From NCBI GenBank assembly GCA_900545305.1, contig UQYD01000001.1, positions 62,001 to 126,000 on the forward strand: DNA of 64,000 nucleotides. The letters run 5' to 3'. Shown in pieces: positions 8,601-17,245 of the stretch. The translations under genes and the position numbers were made by a program. This DNA is from an uncultured Eubacterium sp. (GTDB taxonomy: Bacteria > Bacillota > Clostridia > Lachnospirales > CAG-274). Position 1 is the first letter of the stretch; every line of letters begins with the position of its first letter. The notes under the pieces were generated by a model. That model was given only the letters and a program-made list of their open reading frames with translations, made no database searches and was not told where the DNA came from.

Positions 8601-9164
8601 ATGAGAGTAATTTCAGGTTCGGCCAGAGGTTTGAAACTGAAAGCTCCCGAAGGAATGAACACAAGACCTACGTTGGACAGAATAAAGGAGTCGCTTTTTA
8701 ATATGATTGCGGCTGATATGTATGACTGTAGATTTCTTGATTTGTTCAGTGGTAGTGGAGCAATGGGTATTGAATGTCTATCAAGAGGTGGACAGAATGC
8801 TGTTTTTGTAGACAATAATAAGGAAAGCATTGATGTTATAAAACAAAATATCAATGGAGCTAAGGTATCAGACAGGGCAGAGGTTATGTCTTGTGATGTT
8901 ACTTCAGCTATATCTAAGTTAGCACAGAAGGGTAAAACTTTTGATGTTATTTTTATGGACCCACCTTATGACAAAGGTCTTGTAGAATTATCTTTGCAAG
9001 CTATAGTTAAGAATAATATACTTTCAAAAGATGGGTATATTATAGCTGAACAGTCAACAGAAGAAGAAATTCCAGAAATAGCAGGCTTAAAAGTTACAAG
9101 AGTGAAGGAGTATAGAATTACTCGTATGACTTTTTTGACTTATGCCGATGAGTATGGAGGATAA
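8601..9164 (+). CDS. rsmD: 16S rRNA (guanine(966)-N2)-methyltransferase RsmD
   Basis: A 187-residue Rossmann-fold SAM methyltransferase. Visible are the N-terminal RVISGSARG, the substrate region TRPTLDRIKESLFN, SAM motif I in FLDLFSGSGAMGIE, and the catalytic MDPPYDKG. It methylates G966 of 16S rRNA in the small subunit. The ATG lies after AAAGGTGATGG. A TATAAT at 8560-8565 with TTTACT at 8538 may give it a promoter separate from recG. It ends two bases before coaD, a conserved pairing. Confidence 0.96.
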   Translation: MRVISGSARGLKLKAPEGMNTRPTLDRIKESLFNMIAADMYDCRFLDLFSGSGAMGIECLSRGGQNAVFVDNNKESIDVIKQNINGAKVSDRAEVMSCDVTSAISKLAQKGKTFDVIFMDPPYDKGLVELSLQAIVKNNILSKDGYIIAEQSTEEEIPEIAGLKVTRVKEYRITRMTFLTYADEYGG

Positions 9165-9166
9165 TA

Positions 9167-9658
9167 ATGAAAGTTGCAGTTTATCCTGGTAGTTTTGATC
9201 CGACTACTAATGGACATTTGGATATAATAAATCGTGCATCACGATTGTGTGATAAACTTATTGTCGGTGTTTTGGATAATAAGTCAAAAGTGCCACTTTT
9301 TACAGTAGAAGAAAGAGTAGCACAACTTAAAGAAATAACAAAAGATTTTGCTAATGTAGAAATAAAGGCTTTTTCTGGTCTTTTAGTAGATTTTGCCAGA
9401 GCAAATAATTCTAATATTGTTATAAGAGGCTTGAGAGGTGTGACTGATTTTTCTTATGAATTTCAGATGGCATTGACTAACAGAGCTTTAGATAGTGATT
9501 TAGAAACACTTTTTATTTCGGCTGATACACAATATTTGTTTTTCAGCTCAAGTCAGGTTAAGGAAATAGCTTCCTTTGGTGGCGATATTGCTAATATGGT
9601 GCCTGAAATTATTAACGAACAATTGCGTAAAAAACTGGAATTAAAGGAATTGAATTAG
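9167..9658 (+). CDS. coaD: Phosphopantetheine adenylyltransferase CoaD
   Basis: The penultimate enzyme of coenzyme A synthesis: it transfers AMP from ATP to 4'-phosphopantetheine. The 163-residue protein shows the nucleotidyltransferase signature in YPGSFDPTTNGHLDII, the RGLRGVTDFSYEFQMA region and the closing SSSQVKEIASFGGD motif. Its ATG is spaced perfectly from GGAGG, which itself lies within the end of rsmD. Confidence 0.97.
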   Translation: MKVAVYPGSFDPTTNGHLDIINRASRLCDKLIVGVLDNKSKVPLFTVEERVAQLKEITKDFANVEIKAFSGLLVDFARANNSNIVIRGLRGVTDFSYEFQMALTNRALDSDLETLFISADTQYLFFSSSQVKEIASFGGDIANMVPEIINEQLRKKLELKELN

Positions 9659-9671
9659 GAGGAAAATAATC

Positions 9672-10268
9672 ATGGATAATTTGGAAATGGAAAATCAGTT
9701 TGCTGAGGACAATACGTTTTATAGACTTATTGACAGACTCGAAGATACTGTAGATGGAGCTAAAAATGCACCTTTTTCAAATGATAAGGCTGCTGTTTCA
9801 AGAAATGAACTTAACGAAATTATTGAAGGTATGCGTCTTAATCTTCCAAGAGAAGTAAAGCAGGCTCAGAGAATTGTTGGTCAGGCTCACTCTATTATTG
9901 ATAAGGCTAATTCTAATGGTCAGGCTATTATTATGGAAGCTAATGAAAAGGCTGCTCAGATGATTAGCGAAGAACAGATTTACAAGCAGGCAAAGGCTGA
10001 AGCTGAAGCTCTTATTGAAGATGCTCAGAATAAGGCTAACTCTATTATTAAGGAAGCTAGTGACAGAGCAACTCAGCTTAAGGTTGGTTCTCTTGACTAT
10101 GCAGACAAGATGCTTTCAAATACTGAAACTAAGATTGAAAACCTTATTAAGAGCATTACTGAGAATTCAGAAAGCCTTAAGGGTTACTTAAATCAGGAAA
10201 TTGATGCAATTTACGAAGAACGTCAGACTCTTAATACTTATTATGAGGACGTATATCAGGAACAGTAA
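9672..10268 (+). CDS. Coiled-coil protein following coaD (ATP-synthase-b/DivIVA-like helix)
   Basis: A 198-residue cytosolic protein that is almost entirely helical. Its central part (residues ~60-135) has Ala/Glu/Lys/Gln heptads, with repeated runs such as KAEAEALIEDAQNKANSII. Similar proteins, often labelled ATPase or DivIVA-like, commonly sit after coaD in clostridia; their role is unknown. It lacks the N-terminal DivIVA membrane-binding motif, so DivIVA proper is unlikely. Codon use is shifted toward the GCT, CTT, CAG and AAG set also seen in glyQS and rplS, which suggests high expression. The ribosome binding site is strong (GGAGG) and a bidirectional terminator follows. Confidence 0.8.
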   Translation: MDNLEMENQFAEDNTFYRLIDRLEDTVDGAKNAPFSNDKAAVSRNELNEIIEGMRLNLPREVKQAQRIVGQAHSIIDKANSNGQAIIMEANEKAAQMISEEQIYKQAKAEAEALIEDAQNKANSIIKEASDRATQLKVGSLDYADKMLSNTETKIENLIKSITENSESLKGYLNQEIDAIYEERQTLNTYYEDVYQEQ

Positions 10269-10284
10269 TATTCATAATTATAAA

Positions 10285-10320
10285 AAGGCTGTCTTATGAA
10301 TGGAACTATAAGACAGCCTT
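10285..10320. terminator. Bidirectional terminator between the coiled-coil gene and ylbJ
   Basis: A perfect 13-bp inverted repeat (10285-10297 with 10308-10320) with a 10-base loop, between convergent genes. The reverse strand runs into a U-rich tract. Confidence 0.8.
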
Positions 10321-10323
10321 AGT

Positions 10324-11283
10324 TTATATAAAGAGATATGTATAAATACCGGCTATAATGCTGTGAACGAATTTTGCGAATATGTATTTTTTTGCTGACA
10401 GGTCTGTTTTTGCGATAAAGCTCATTGATTGGGCATGAATAGAAAATCCACCCCAGGCGATTATCATAGAAATAAAGGGTAATATGTTTGAATTGCTTTT
10501 TGAAATAATGCTACAACCATTGGTTATTTCTAATAATCCACTTATTATTCCTTTTGAAGTATATTGGTCCATACCTAGAATACATAGTGGTTTAGACAGG
10601 AATGATATTACTTGAGTTTTGGAAAGTAGAGTATATAGTATTGAGAAGAAAACTATATATCCACCTATGGCGACAATGGTCTCTATACCGTTAGATATAG
10701 ATGTATTTAATAATTCACCGATAGGCTTTATTAAGCTTTTATGATATATACATTTTTTGTTGTCTTTTTTAGATACTATACCTAAAAGCATACCTAAAGT
10801 AATAGCAGAAAATATATGTATAGCCAAAAGTTTGTAACCAAGGGCAGAGTTGTTTAGCATTTGAGTGCCAATAGTTCCAATAATGAAAATAGGACCAGAA
10901 TTGTTGCTAAAACAAAGTATTCTTTGTGCTTCTGATTTGCTGATTTTATTTTCATTATATAGGTCACATGTCAATTTAGCCCCTAAAGGGTATCCGGACA
11001 GCATACCACAGACAATGGGAAAAGCTCCATTTCCACTTATTTTAAAAAAATTATTAAAAATTGGACTTAGTTTTTTACTTAGGTAAATGGGGAAATTTGT
11101 CGATTTAAGTATGTTTGTGCCTATTATAAATGGCAAAAGTGAGGGTAAAGCGAAATTATACCATAGTAATAACCCATTTTTTGCAGATTTAATGATTTCT
11201 TTCGGAAAGATTATAATTAAAACATTGAAATATATTGCAAAAATTGTTATAATGTAAGAGTATGTAAATTTTCTTGCTTTCAT
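10324..11283 (-). CDS. ylbJ: Sporulation integral membrane protein YlbJ
   Basis: A polytopic membrane protein of 319 residues of the YlbJ/nucleoside-recognition family, needed for sporulation in Bacillus, where it belongs to the sigma-E regulon. Visible traits are LPSLLPFIIGTNIL, the cytoplasmic-side GMLSGYPLGAKLT motif, CFSNNSGPIFIIG, a repeat of the fold in the second half, and GLLEITNGC near the C-terminus. I start it at the ATG at 11281-11283; the upstream in-frame extension runs through an apparent sigma-E promoter and the divergent gene's ribosome binding site. The upstream neighbour is divergent and begins 65 bases away. Confidence 0.9.
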   Translation of the reverse strand: MKARKFTYSYIITIFAIYFNVLIIIFPKEIIKSAKNGLLLWYNFALPSLLPFIIGTNILKSTNFPIYLSKKLSPIFNNFFKISGNGAFPIVCGMLSGYPLGAKLTCDLYNENKISKSEAQRILCFSNNSGPIFIIGTIGTQMLNNSALGYKLLAIHIFSAITLGMLLGIVSKKDNKKCIYHKSLIKPIGELLNTSISNGIETIVAIGGYIVFFSILYTLLSKTQVISFLSKPLCILGMDQYTSKGIISGLLEITNGCSIISKSNSNILPFISMIIAWGGFSIHAQSMSFIAKTDLSAKKYIFAKFVHSIIAGIYTYLFI

Positions 11284-11307
11284 AAATCTCAAAACCTTTT
11301 TTGTGAA

Positions 11308-11335
11308 AGTATATGAATTAAAATAAAAAATATGA
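11308..11335 (-). promoter_or_regulatory. Candidate sigma-E (mother-cell) promoter for ylbJ
   Basis: On the reverse strand TCATATT (11329-11335) fits the sigma-E -35 KMATATT. CATATACT (11308-11315) matches the -10 CATACAHT at seven of eight positions. The spacer is 13 bases, about one short of usual. It lies 25 bases before the ylbJ ATG. Confidence 0.5.
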
Positions 11336-11347
11336 GGAGGTAGTATT

Positions 11348-13222
11348 GTGTTCGGCAGTAAAAAAAATAATAAAAAAACAAGGAACACTAAGAAAAACAA
11401 TACTACTGTAAATAATAACAGAAATAATAGTAATAATAGAAATTATGGAAATACATATGGGAGAAGTACTGGTTCTCAGTATGGGGCAGGAAATAGATAT
11501 TCTAGCGTAGGAAGATATAGAGTTTCAGAAAACGTTTTTTCTACAGGTGCTGGAATGAATAATTCGAGAAGTACATATGGTTCTGGTCGTTCAAATAATT
11601 CTAGTCATATGAATAACACTAGAAATCAAAGAAACTATGGCTATACAAGCAGTAGCAGAAATGTGTTTGATAATCAGGAACATAATTATACTAAGAATAC
11701 TGGAACTAAACAGCATAAAAAGACTGCTCCAAAGCCAAAGAGAACTAGAAAATATATACCTACAATAAATTTAAGTAGCCGAAATAGTAAGGCCATACCA
11801 ATATATATTTTTATATTTGCCTTAGTACTTATACAGGTTATAGGTTACTCTGCTTCAAGAGTAACAAAAGGAAAAGTAAGTTACGATACAGTACAGTATG
11901 GAACGATTGATTCTCCTAATGTTATACAAGGTGTAATTGTAAGAGATGAAAAGGTATACAACACTACAGTAGATGGTGTTATTTCTTATGATGTTGCCGA
12001 TGGCGAAAAGGTAAAACCAAATACAGAAGTATGTAGCATAAAAGACCAAGCTGCAGTAGCATCTATGGAAAGTGACCTTGAAAAGATAGATAATGATATT
12101 ATGGATGTTCAGGATAAGAGAGATGATATTTCAATTTATTCTGACGATATTAATAAAGACAATCAGCAAATTAAGAAAATAGTTGATGATAGTGCTATTA
12201 ATTTTGCAACTTTAAATCTTGAAGATGTATATGAGTTAAAAACAAATATAGAAAAAGAGCTTTCAGAAAGAAATCAACTTCTTCTTAGTGAAAATCAAGG
12301 GGCTTTAACAGACCTTGTTACAAAAAGAAAAGCACAGGAAGAAAAACTTAATCAAAGTATCAGTAAGGTTTCTACAAATGAAAGTGGTATCGTTTCTTAT
12401 GATGTTATAGGTGATGAAGATAAATATACATTGGAAACAATGAAGTCACTTACAAAGAAAAATACACTTGCTACAACAAGTAGTGATAGTGGATTTAAGA
12501 CTTCTGTAAAAGCAAATAGTCCGGTCTTTAAAATTATTAAATCCAATACTTGGTATATAGCTGCTTACATAAACGAGGATTATACTAAGGATTGGAAAAC
12601 AGGTAATGTAGTTAATATATACGCAAAAGACGATAATGGCGTTTCATATACATTACCAGCTACAATTAATACATTATCAACTGTTAAAGACGGAAAAGAA
12701 AAGTACGTAATATTGAGTATTACAAAAAATATGCTTGAATTTGTTGGTGACAGAAGCATTAGCTTTGAAACTCAGAAAACAAAGAAGGGCTATAAAGTTC
12801 CTAACAGCTCTATTGTAGACGAAACACTTTTACAGATACCTAGTGATTATATTACAGAAAATAATACTGTAAATAAGGTTTCTGGCTCAAATACAAAGGA
12901 AATTCAGGTTGTTGTTTCAAGTGTAGATAAGGAAAAGAAGATTTCTTATGTACCGGTACAGCTTGGCATTTTAAATGTTGGTGATGAAATACAAAAGCCA
13001 AATTCTTCTAGCAAATATAAGATAGAAAATGTAGTCAATTCTAATGGTATATACGTTGTGAATTCAGGTATTGCAGAATTTAAAATTGTGAGTTTAGACG
13101 ACTCTGTGGCTAATTCAACACATACAATTTTAGATATTGGTAAAAATCCTAATATCAACATATATGATAGAATTATGACAGATACTGAAAATGTAACCAA
13201 AGAAGAAAAAGTATTTGAATAG
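11348..13222 (+). CDS. HlyD-like membrane adaptor protein with Asn-rich cytoplasmic tail
   Basis: A 624-residue protein opening with a ~130-residue low-complexity, basic and Asn/Ser/Arg-rich segment. One transmembrane helix follows (AIPIYIFIFALVLIQVIG, about residue 150). The extracellular part looks like a HlyD/membrane-fusion adaptor: a lipoyl-like strand set (PNVIQGVIVRDEKVY, GVISYDVADGEKV), a coiled-coil hairpin (~residues 240-350), the returning ESGIVSYDVIGDEDKY half, and later beta domains. The GTG start sits behind GGAGGTAG. It heads the yggS-sepF-yggT-ylmH-divIVA run, 12 bases before yggS, suggesting an envelope or division role rather than classical efflux. No transporter partner is adjacent. 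Confidence 0.8.
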   Translation: MFGSKKNNKKTRNTKKNNTTVNNNRNNSNNRNYGNTYGRSTGSQYGAGNRYSSVGRYRVSENVFSTGAGMNNSRSTYGSGRSNNSSHMNNTRNQRNYGYTSSSRNVFDNQEHNYTKNTGTKQHKKTAPKPKRTRKYIPTINLSSRNSKAIPIYIFIFALVLIQVIGYSASRVTKGKVSYDTVQYGTIDSPNVIQGVIVRDEKVYNTTVDGVISYDVADGEKVKPNTEVCSIKDQAAVASMESDLEKIDNDIMDVQDKRDDISIYSDDINKDNQQIKKIVDDSAINFATLNLEDVYELKTNIEKELSERNQLLLSENQGALTDLVTKRKAQEEKLNQSISKVSTNESGIVSYDVIGDEDKYTLETMKSLTKKNTLATTSSDSGFKTSVKANSPVFKIIKSNTWYIAAYINEDYTKDWKTGNVVNIYAKDDNGVSYTLPATINTLSTVKDGKEKYVILSITKNMLEFVGDRSISFETQKTKKGYKVPNSSIVDETLLQIPSDYITENNTVNKVSGSNTKEIQVVVSSVDKEKKISYVPVQLGILNVGDEIQKPNSSSKYKIENVVNSNGIYVVNSGIAEFKIVSLDDSVANSTHTILDIGKNPNINIYDRIMTDTENVTKEEKVFE

Positions 13223-13234
13223 AGGTAATGATAA

Positions 13235-13927
13235 ATGAGTATAGCTGACAATTTAAGAGAAATTGAAGAAAAAATTACTAAAGCTGCTGAAATAAGTGGC
13301 AGAAAAAGAGAAGACGTACTTCTTCTTGCAGTTTCAAAAACAGTTGATGTTCCCAGAATAAAAGAGGCTGTTAATCTTGGTCTTGTAGATTTAGGTGAAA
13401 ATAAGCCACAGGAAATTAACTGGAAGTATGAGGAAATAGAAAATGTAAGATGGCATCAGATAGGCCATTTACAGACAAATAAGGTTAAATACATTATTGA
13501 TAAAGTTTGCCTTATACACTCTCTTGATAGTGTAAAGCTTTGTGAAGAAATTCAGAAAAGAGCTGAGGCTAAGGGAATTACAATGGATGTACTTGTGGAG
13601 ATAAATATTGCTGGAGAAGAAGCGAAGCATGGTGTTCCACCAGAAAAAGCTGAGGAATTGGTTTTGGAAGCATCTAAATTTAAAAATATTAGGGTTAAAG
13701 GCTTAATGACAGTTGCTCCTTTTGTCGAAAATCCTGAGGAAAACAGAAAATATTTTAAGGAAATGCACAAATTATTTATTGACATTAAGGATAAAAACTA
13801 TGATAATGTAGATATGGAATATCTGTCAATGGGTATGACAAACGATTACGAGATAGCTATTCAGGAAGGTGCCAATATTGTCAGAATAGGCACAGGACTT
13901 TTCGGTGCTAGAAATTACGCGGTTTAA
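13235..13927 (+). CDS. yggS: YggS/YlmE-family PLP-binding homeostasis protein
   Basis: A 230-residue alanine-racemase-like TIM barrel that binds PLP without a known catalytic activity and maintains PLP and amino-acid homeostasis. Visible are LLAVSKTVDVPRIKEA with the PLP lysine, LGENKPQE, WHQIGHLQTNK, GLMTVAPF, and LSMGMTNDYEIAIQEGANIVRIGT, which binds the phosphate. In Gram-positives this gene (ylmE) lies directly before sepF, as here. The ribosome binding site is GAGGT. Confidence 0.95.
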   Translation: MSIADNLREIEEKITKAAEISGRKREDVLLLAVSKTVDVPRIKEAVNLGLVDLGENKPQEINWKYEEIENVRWHQIGHLQTNKVKYIIDKVCLIHSLDSVKLCEEIQKRAEAKGITMDVLVEINIAGEEAKHGVPPEKAEELVLEASKFKNIRVKGLMTVAPFVENPEENRKYFKEMHKLFIDIKDKNYDNVDMEYLSMGMTNDYEIAIQEGANIVRIGTGLFGARNYAV

Positions 13928-13950
13928 TATATTTAGGAGGATAAACGTAA

Positions 13951-14565
13951 ATGATTGAATTATTTGATAAGGTTAAGAATTTTATTTTAGGAGAACCTGA
14001 AGAAGAATACGAAGAAGAATATAATGACAATTATGGCGAAGAATATGAAAATGAACAGGAAGTAAGTAACGGCAGTAATGTAAGGTCATTTGGCTCAGGC
14101 TTTGGTGGATTTACTCAGAAGATGGGCTTTGGTTCAACTTCATCTGCATCTAAGAAGAATACTGAATCACAGTCTTCTTACAGAACTTCTTACTCATCAT
14201 CAAGAAACTATGGTTCATCAATGGATATGGGTAGAGGTGCATCTAACAAGGTTTTAAGTATTAACACAAGTGTTAATATGCAGGTTGTTATTGTTACACC
14301 AAAGACACTTGAAGAAGCCGGTCAGGATAGTCTTCAGTTAAAGTCTAAGGTTGTTATTCTTAACCTTGAAGGTGTTGAAAAGGATAATGCACAGAGAATC
14401 ACAGACTTCTTCTCAGGTGCTTGCTATGCCTTAAACGGTACTATGCAACCTGTTTCAAGTAGAATTTTCATTGTAGCACCTTATGATGTTAATATTTCAG
14501 GACAGTTTAGACGTGAATTAGAGGCAAGTGGTATTAAGTTACCTAATTCTTCTATGTGGAGATAG
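13951..14565 (+). CDS. sepF: Cell division protein SepF
   Basis: SepF bundles FtsZ filaments and anchors the Z-ring to the membrane. The 204-residue protein has an N-terminal amphipathic helix (MIELFDKVKNFILG) for membrane binding, an acidic and then Ser/Gly-rich linker (residues ~18-95), and the C-terminal SepF dimer domain, including VVIVTPKTLEEAGQ, VVILNLEGVEKDNAQRITDF and the closing IFIVAPYDV. The linker is rather long. It begins behind AGGAGG 23 bases after yggS and continues into the division cluster. Confidence 0.94.
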   Translation: MIELFDKVKNFILGEPEEEYEEEYNDNYGEEYENEQEVSNGSNVRSFGSGFGGFTQKMGFGSTSSASKKNTESQSSYRTSYSSSRNYGSSMDMGRGASNKVLSINTSVNMQVVIVTPKTLEEAGQDSLQLKSKVVILNLEGVEKDNAQRITDFFSGACYALNGTMQPVSSRIFIVAPYDVNISGQFRRELEASGIKLPNSSMWR

Positions 14566-14576
14566 TGAGGTTTTGT

Positions 14577-14876
14577 ATGGTTAATGCGAATATTGGTTTT
14601 GTATTAATAAAAGCACTTTATTATTTTTATACTCTTTTGGAATATGCAATTCTTGCAAGATGTATATTATCTTGGTTGCCAATAGGTCAGAATAATATTT
14701 TTGTAAGAATTTTAGTTGCAATTACTGAACCTATAATGGGACCTATTAGAAAATTAATTTATAAGTCCCCACTTGGCAGAGGTATGATGGTAGATTTTTC
14801 ACCAGTGTTGGCGTTATTAGTAATAATGTTCATATATAGAATTCTTGCAAGCATTATATATGGGGTATTTTTCTAA
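14577..14876 (+). CDS. yggT: YggT-family membrane protein (YlmG)
   Basis: A 99-residue protein with two hydrophobic helix regions flanking the family motif ARCILSWLP and the TEPIMGPIRKLI stretch. YggT/YlmG proteins sit in the division cluster; in plastids relatives influence nucleoid and division-plane organisation, but the bacterial role is unsettled. I chose ATG 14577, with GAGG six bases upstream; an earlier in-frame ATG at 14556 would overlap sepF and lacks a site. The stop codon overlaps the ylmH ATG by one base. Confidence 0.9.
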   Translation: MVNANIGFVLIKALYYFYTLLEYAILARCILSWLPIGQNNIFVRILVAITEPIMGPIRKLIYKSPLGRGMMVDFSPVLALLVIMFIYRILASIIYGVFF

Positions 14877-15658
14877 TGGCAAGTAAAAAAGATTTACTAA
14901 AGAGTATTTCCGATGAAGATGAAAGAAAAATTTTTGCTAAGGCTTTAGATAAAGGAAATTTGTGTGCTAAGATTAATGTTCCTCAGTTTTCAGATTTTAT
15001 GGACCCCTATAAGGCTCATAAATTAGAGGAAATATGTAGGGGTTGTGAGTTTAATACAGTACTTTATGGTGGTTATGGAGATGCCGAAAGATTAAAGTTG
15101 GGCTTTTTCCCTTATTATGATGAAGGGGAGTATTCTTCATTTCCTATTTCCTATGTTGAAGTCACATATAATGGCAAATATAGTAAAACTCTTACTCATA
15201 GGGAGTTCTTAGGCTCAGTTTTAGGCTTAGGCATAACTCGTGATAAAGTGGGCGATATATATATTCAGAATGAAAAAGCTGTTATAATGGTAGATGATGA
15301 TATTGCTGATTATATAGTTTCTAATTTGGAAAGAGTTTCCCATACAAAAGTTAACGCAAAAATTATAGACCATTTTGAGTCTACACCTTCAGAAGTGAAT
15401 GAAAAGAAAATAACAGTTGCTTCACTGCGTATAGATGCAATATTAAGTGGGGCATTGAATATTTCAAGAGGTAAGGTTTCCGATTTAATAAAAGGCGAAA
15501 AGGCTTTTGTAAATTGGAAACAAATTACATCTGTGTCTGAAAACATTAAAAATGGAGATATGATTACACTTCGTGGTTTTGGACGAGTTAAAGTAATAGA
15601 AACTCTTGGAAAAACGAAAAAAGATAGATTTCTTATTGATATAGAAGTCTATAAATAG
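14876..15658 (+). CDS. ylmH: YlmH-type S4-domain RNA-binding protein
   Basis: A 260-residue protein with a YlmH N-terminal domain (residues ~1-170: the LGLGITRDKVGDI motif) and a C-terminal S4 RNA-binding domain (~180-245, with RIDAILSGALNISRGKVSDLI). Work in Bacillus ties YlmH to rescue of stalled 50S-peptidyl-tRNA complexes, beside its long-known link to the division cluster. Its start overlaps the yggT stop, indicating translational coupling, and divIVA follows after 20 bases with its own AGGAGG. Confidence 0.93.
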   Translation: MASKKDLLKSISDEDERKIFAKALDKGNLCAKINVPQFSDFMDPYKAHKLEEICRGCEFNTVLYGGYGDAERLKLGFFPYYDEGEYSSFPISYVEVTYNGKYSKTLTHREFLGSVLGLGITRDKVGDIYIQNEKAVIMVDDDIADYIVSNLERVSHTKVNAKIIDHFESTPSEVNEKKITVASLRIDAILSGALNISRGKVSDLIKGEKAFVNWKQITSVSENIKNGDMITLRGFGRVKVIETLGKTKKDRFLIDIEVYK

Positions 15659-15678
15659 ATTTAGGAGGAAGTTGAATT

Positions 15679-16149
15679 ATGATGACACCTGTTGATATTG
15701 AAACAGCTGATTTTAAAAAGGTGGCTTTAGGTTACTCTTGTGATGAAGTAGATACTTTTCTTGACAAAGTTATTGTTGAATTTGAAAAACTTTTCAAAGA
15801 AAATGCTAAACTTCAGGACAAGGTTACTACAACAGAAGAGGCACTTAAATATTACAAGGATTTGGAAGATACAATTAGAAATTCTATTGTAAGAGCTGAA
15901 AAAACAGTTGAGGAAACAAAACACAATGCTGAAGTTGAAGCTAGTCAGATTGTCAAGACTGCTGAACAGCAGGCTGTTGATATTATGCAGGATGCTCATA
16001 AGCAACTTTATCAGTTAAAGAACGAAATTATTAGACTTAAGGCTGAGTACGAATCAGTTAAGGGGAAGTTAAAGATGCTCCTTGAAACTGAATTAAAAAT
16101 GCTTGAACAGTATGAAGAAGAATTAGGTTTAAACGAGGAACAGGAATAA
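15679..16149 (+). CDS. divIVA: DivIVA-family cell-pole/division protein
   Basis: A 156-residue coiled-coil protein. The N-terminus MTPVDIETADFKKVALGYSC is the DivIVA membrane-curvature-sensing motif, followed by DEVDTFLDKV. The rest is a long parallel coiled coil (residues ~30-150) with VEETKHNAEVEASQIV heptads. It recruits division and sporulation partners to negatively curved membrane. Two adjacent ATGs (15679 and 15682) are both possible starts behind AGGAGG. Ten bases separate it from aroB. Confidence 0.95.
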   Translation: MMTPVDIETADFKKVALGYSCDEVDTFLDKVIVEFEKLFKENAKLQDKVTTTEEALKYYKDLEDTIRNSIVRAEKTVEETKHNAEVEASQIVKTAEQQAVDIMQDAHKQLYQLKNEIIRLKAEYESVKGKLKMLLETELKMLEQYEEELGLNEEQE

Positions 16150-16159
16150 GAGGTTTAAT

Positions 16160-17236
16160 ATGAAAATTTTAGAAGTAAAAACTGCTTTAAAAGATTATCC
16201 AATTTATATTGACCATAGCTATGATGAACTTGTTTCAGCTTTTGAAAAGTCTGGTTTAAAGCCAAGTAAACTTTGTATTATTACAGATACTAATGTAGAA
16301 AAGTATTATCTTGAAACAATAGAGTCTATGCTTTCAGAAAAGTATGATGTTTGTCATTATGTTTTTGAAGCAGGAGAAAACAGCAAACATTTAGGCACAA
16401 TCAGTGATTTCTATAACTTCTTTGTAGAAGAAAAATTGGATAGAAAATCTGTTGTTGTTGCCTTAGGTGGTGGCGTTGTTGGTGATATGGCTGGCTTTGC
16501 TGCATCTACATATATGAGAGGTATTAGTTTTGTTCAGGTACCTACAACTTTACTTGCACAGGTTGACAGTAGTGTAGGTGGCAAAACAGGTGTAGACTTT
16601 AATGGCAACAAGAATATGATTGGTGCTTTTTATCAGCCGGATTTTGTTTTTATAAATAGCGAAACACTTAAGACTTTACCTTATAGAGAAGTTGCAGCAG
16701 GTATTGCTGAGGCTATAAAATACGGCTATATTATTGACAAGGATTTCCTTGAATACTGTGTTGAAAATAAGGAAAGTATAAAATCATTAGATAATGATGC
16801 TCTTATTGAGGTTATTTATAAATGCTGTGAAGCAAAGGCCTATGTTGTAAGCAAGGACGAAAAAGAATTAGGCTTGAGAGCTATTCTTAATTTTGGACAT
16901 ACTTTTGGTCATTCAGTTGAAACACTTAACAATTTCAAATTGCTTCATGGTGAATGTGTTGCTATTGGTATGGTTGCTGCTCTCTATTATTCTATGGAAT
17001 GTGGCAATACAACTAAGGAAGATATTGAAAATATTGAAAAGTTACTTGAATTTTTTGAACTTCCTATTAGATGTGATAACAATGTTGATGAAGTTTATAA
17101 TCAGATGTTCTATGATAAAAAGACTTCAAGTGGCAAAATAAAGATAGTTGCATTAAAGAAAATAGGTGAGGCTTTCATTGACTCATCTAATGATGTGGCA
17201 AATATAAAAAAGGCTATAGAATACATAGCAAAGTAG
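16160..17236 (+). CDS. aroB: 3-dehydroquinate synthase
   Basis: Second step of the shikimate pathway: it converts DAHP to 3-dehydroquinate with NAD and a divalent metal. The 358-residue protein shows FEAGENSKHL, GGGVVGDMAGFAASTYMRG, PTTLLAQVDSSVGGKTGVD and the metal-binding HTFGHSVE and HGECVAIGM histidines. It is placed between divIVA and lspA, so it is probably transcribed with the division and envelope cluster; no other aro gene is in the window. Confidence 0.97.
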   Translation: MKILEVKTALKDYPIYIDHSYDELVSAFEKSGLKPSKLCIITDTNVEKYYLETIESMLSEKYDVCHYVFEAGENSKHLGTISDFYNFFVEEKLDRKSVVVALGGGVVGDMAGFAASTYMRGISFVQVPTTLLAQVDSSVGGKTGVDFNGNKNMIGAFYQPDFVFINSETLKTLPYREVAAGIAEAIKYGYIIDKDFLEYCVENKESIKSLDNDALIEVIYKCCEAKAYVVSKDEKELGLRAILNFGHTFGHSVETLNNFKLLHGECVAIGMVAALYYSMECGNTTKEDIENIEKLLEFFELPIRCDNNVDEVYNQMFYDKKTSSGKIKIVALKKIGEAFIDSSNDVANIKKAIEYIAK

Positions 17237-17245
17237 GTGTAATAA

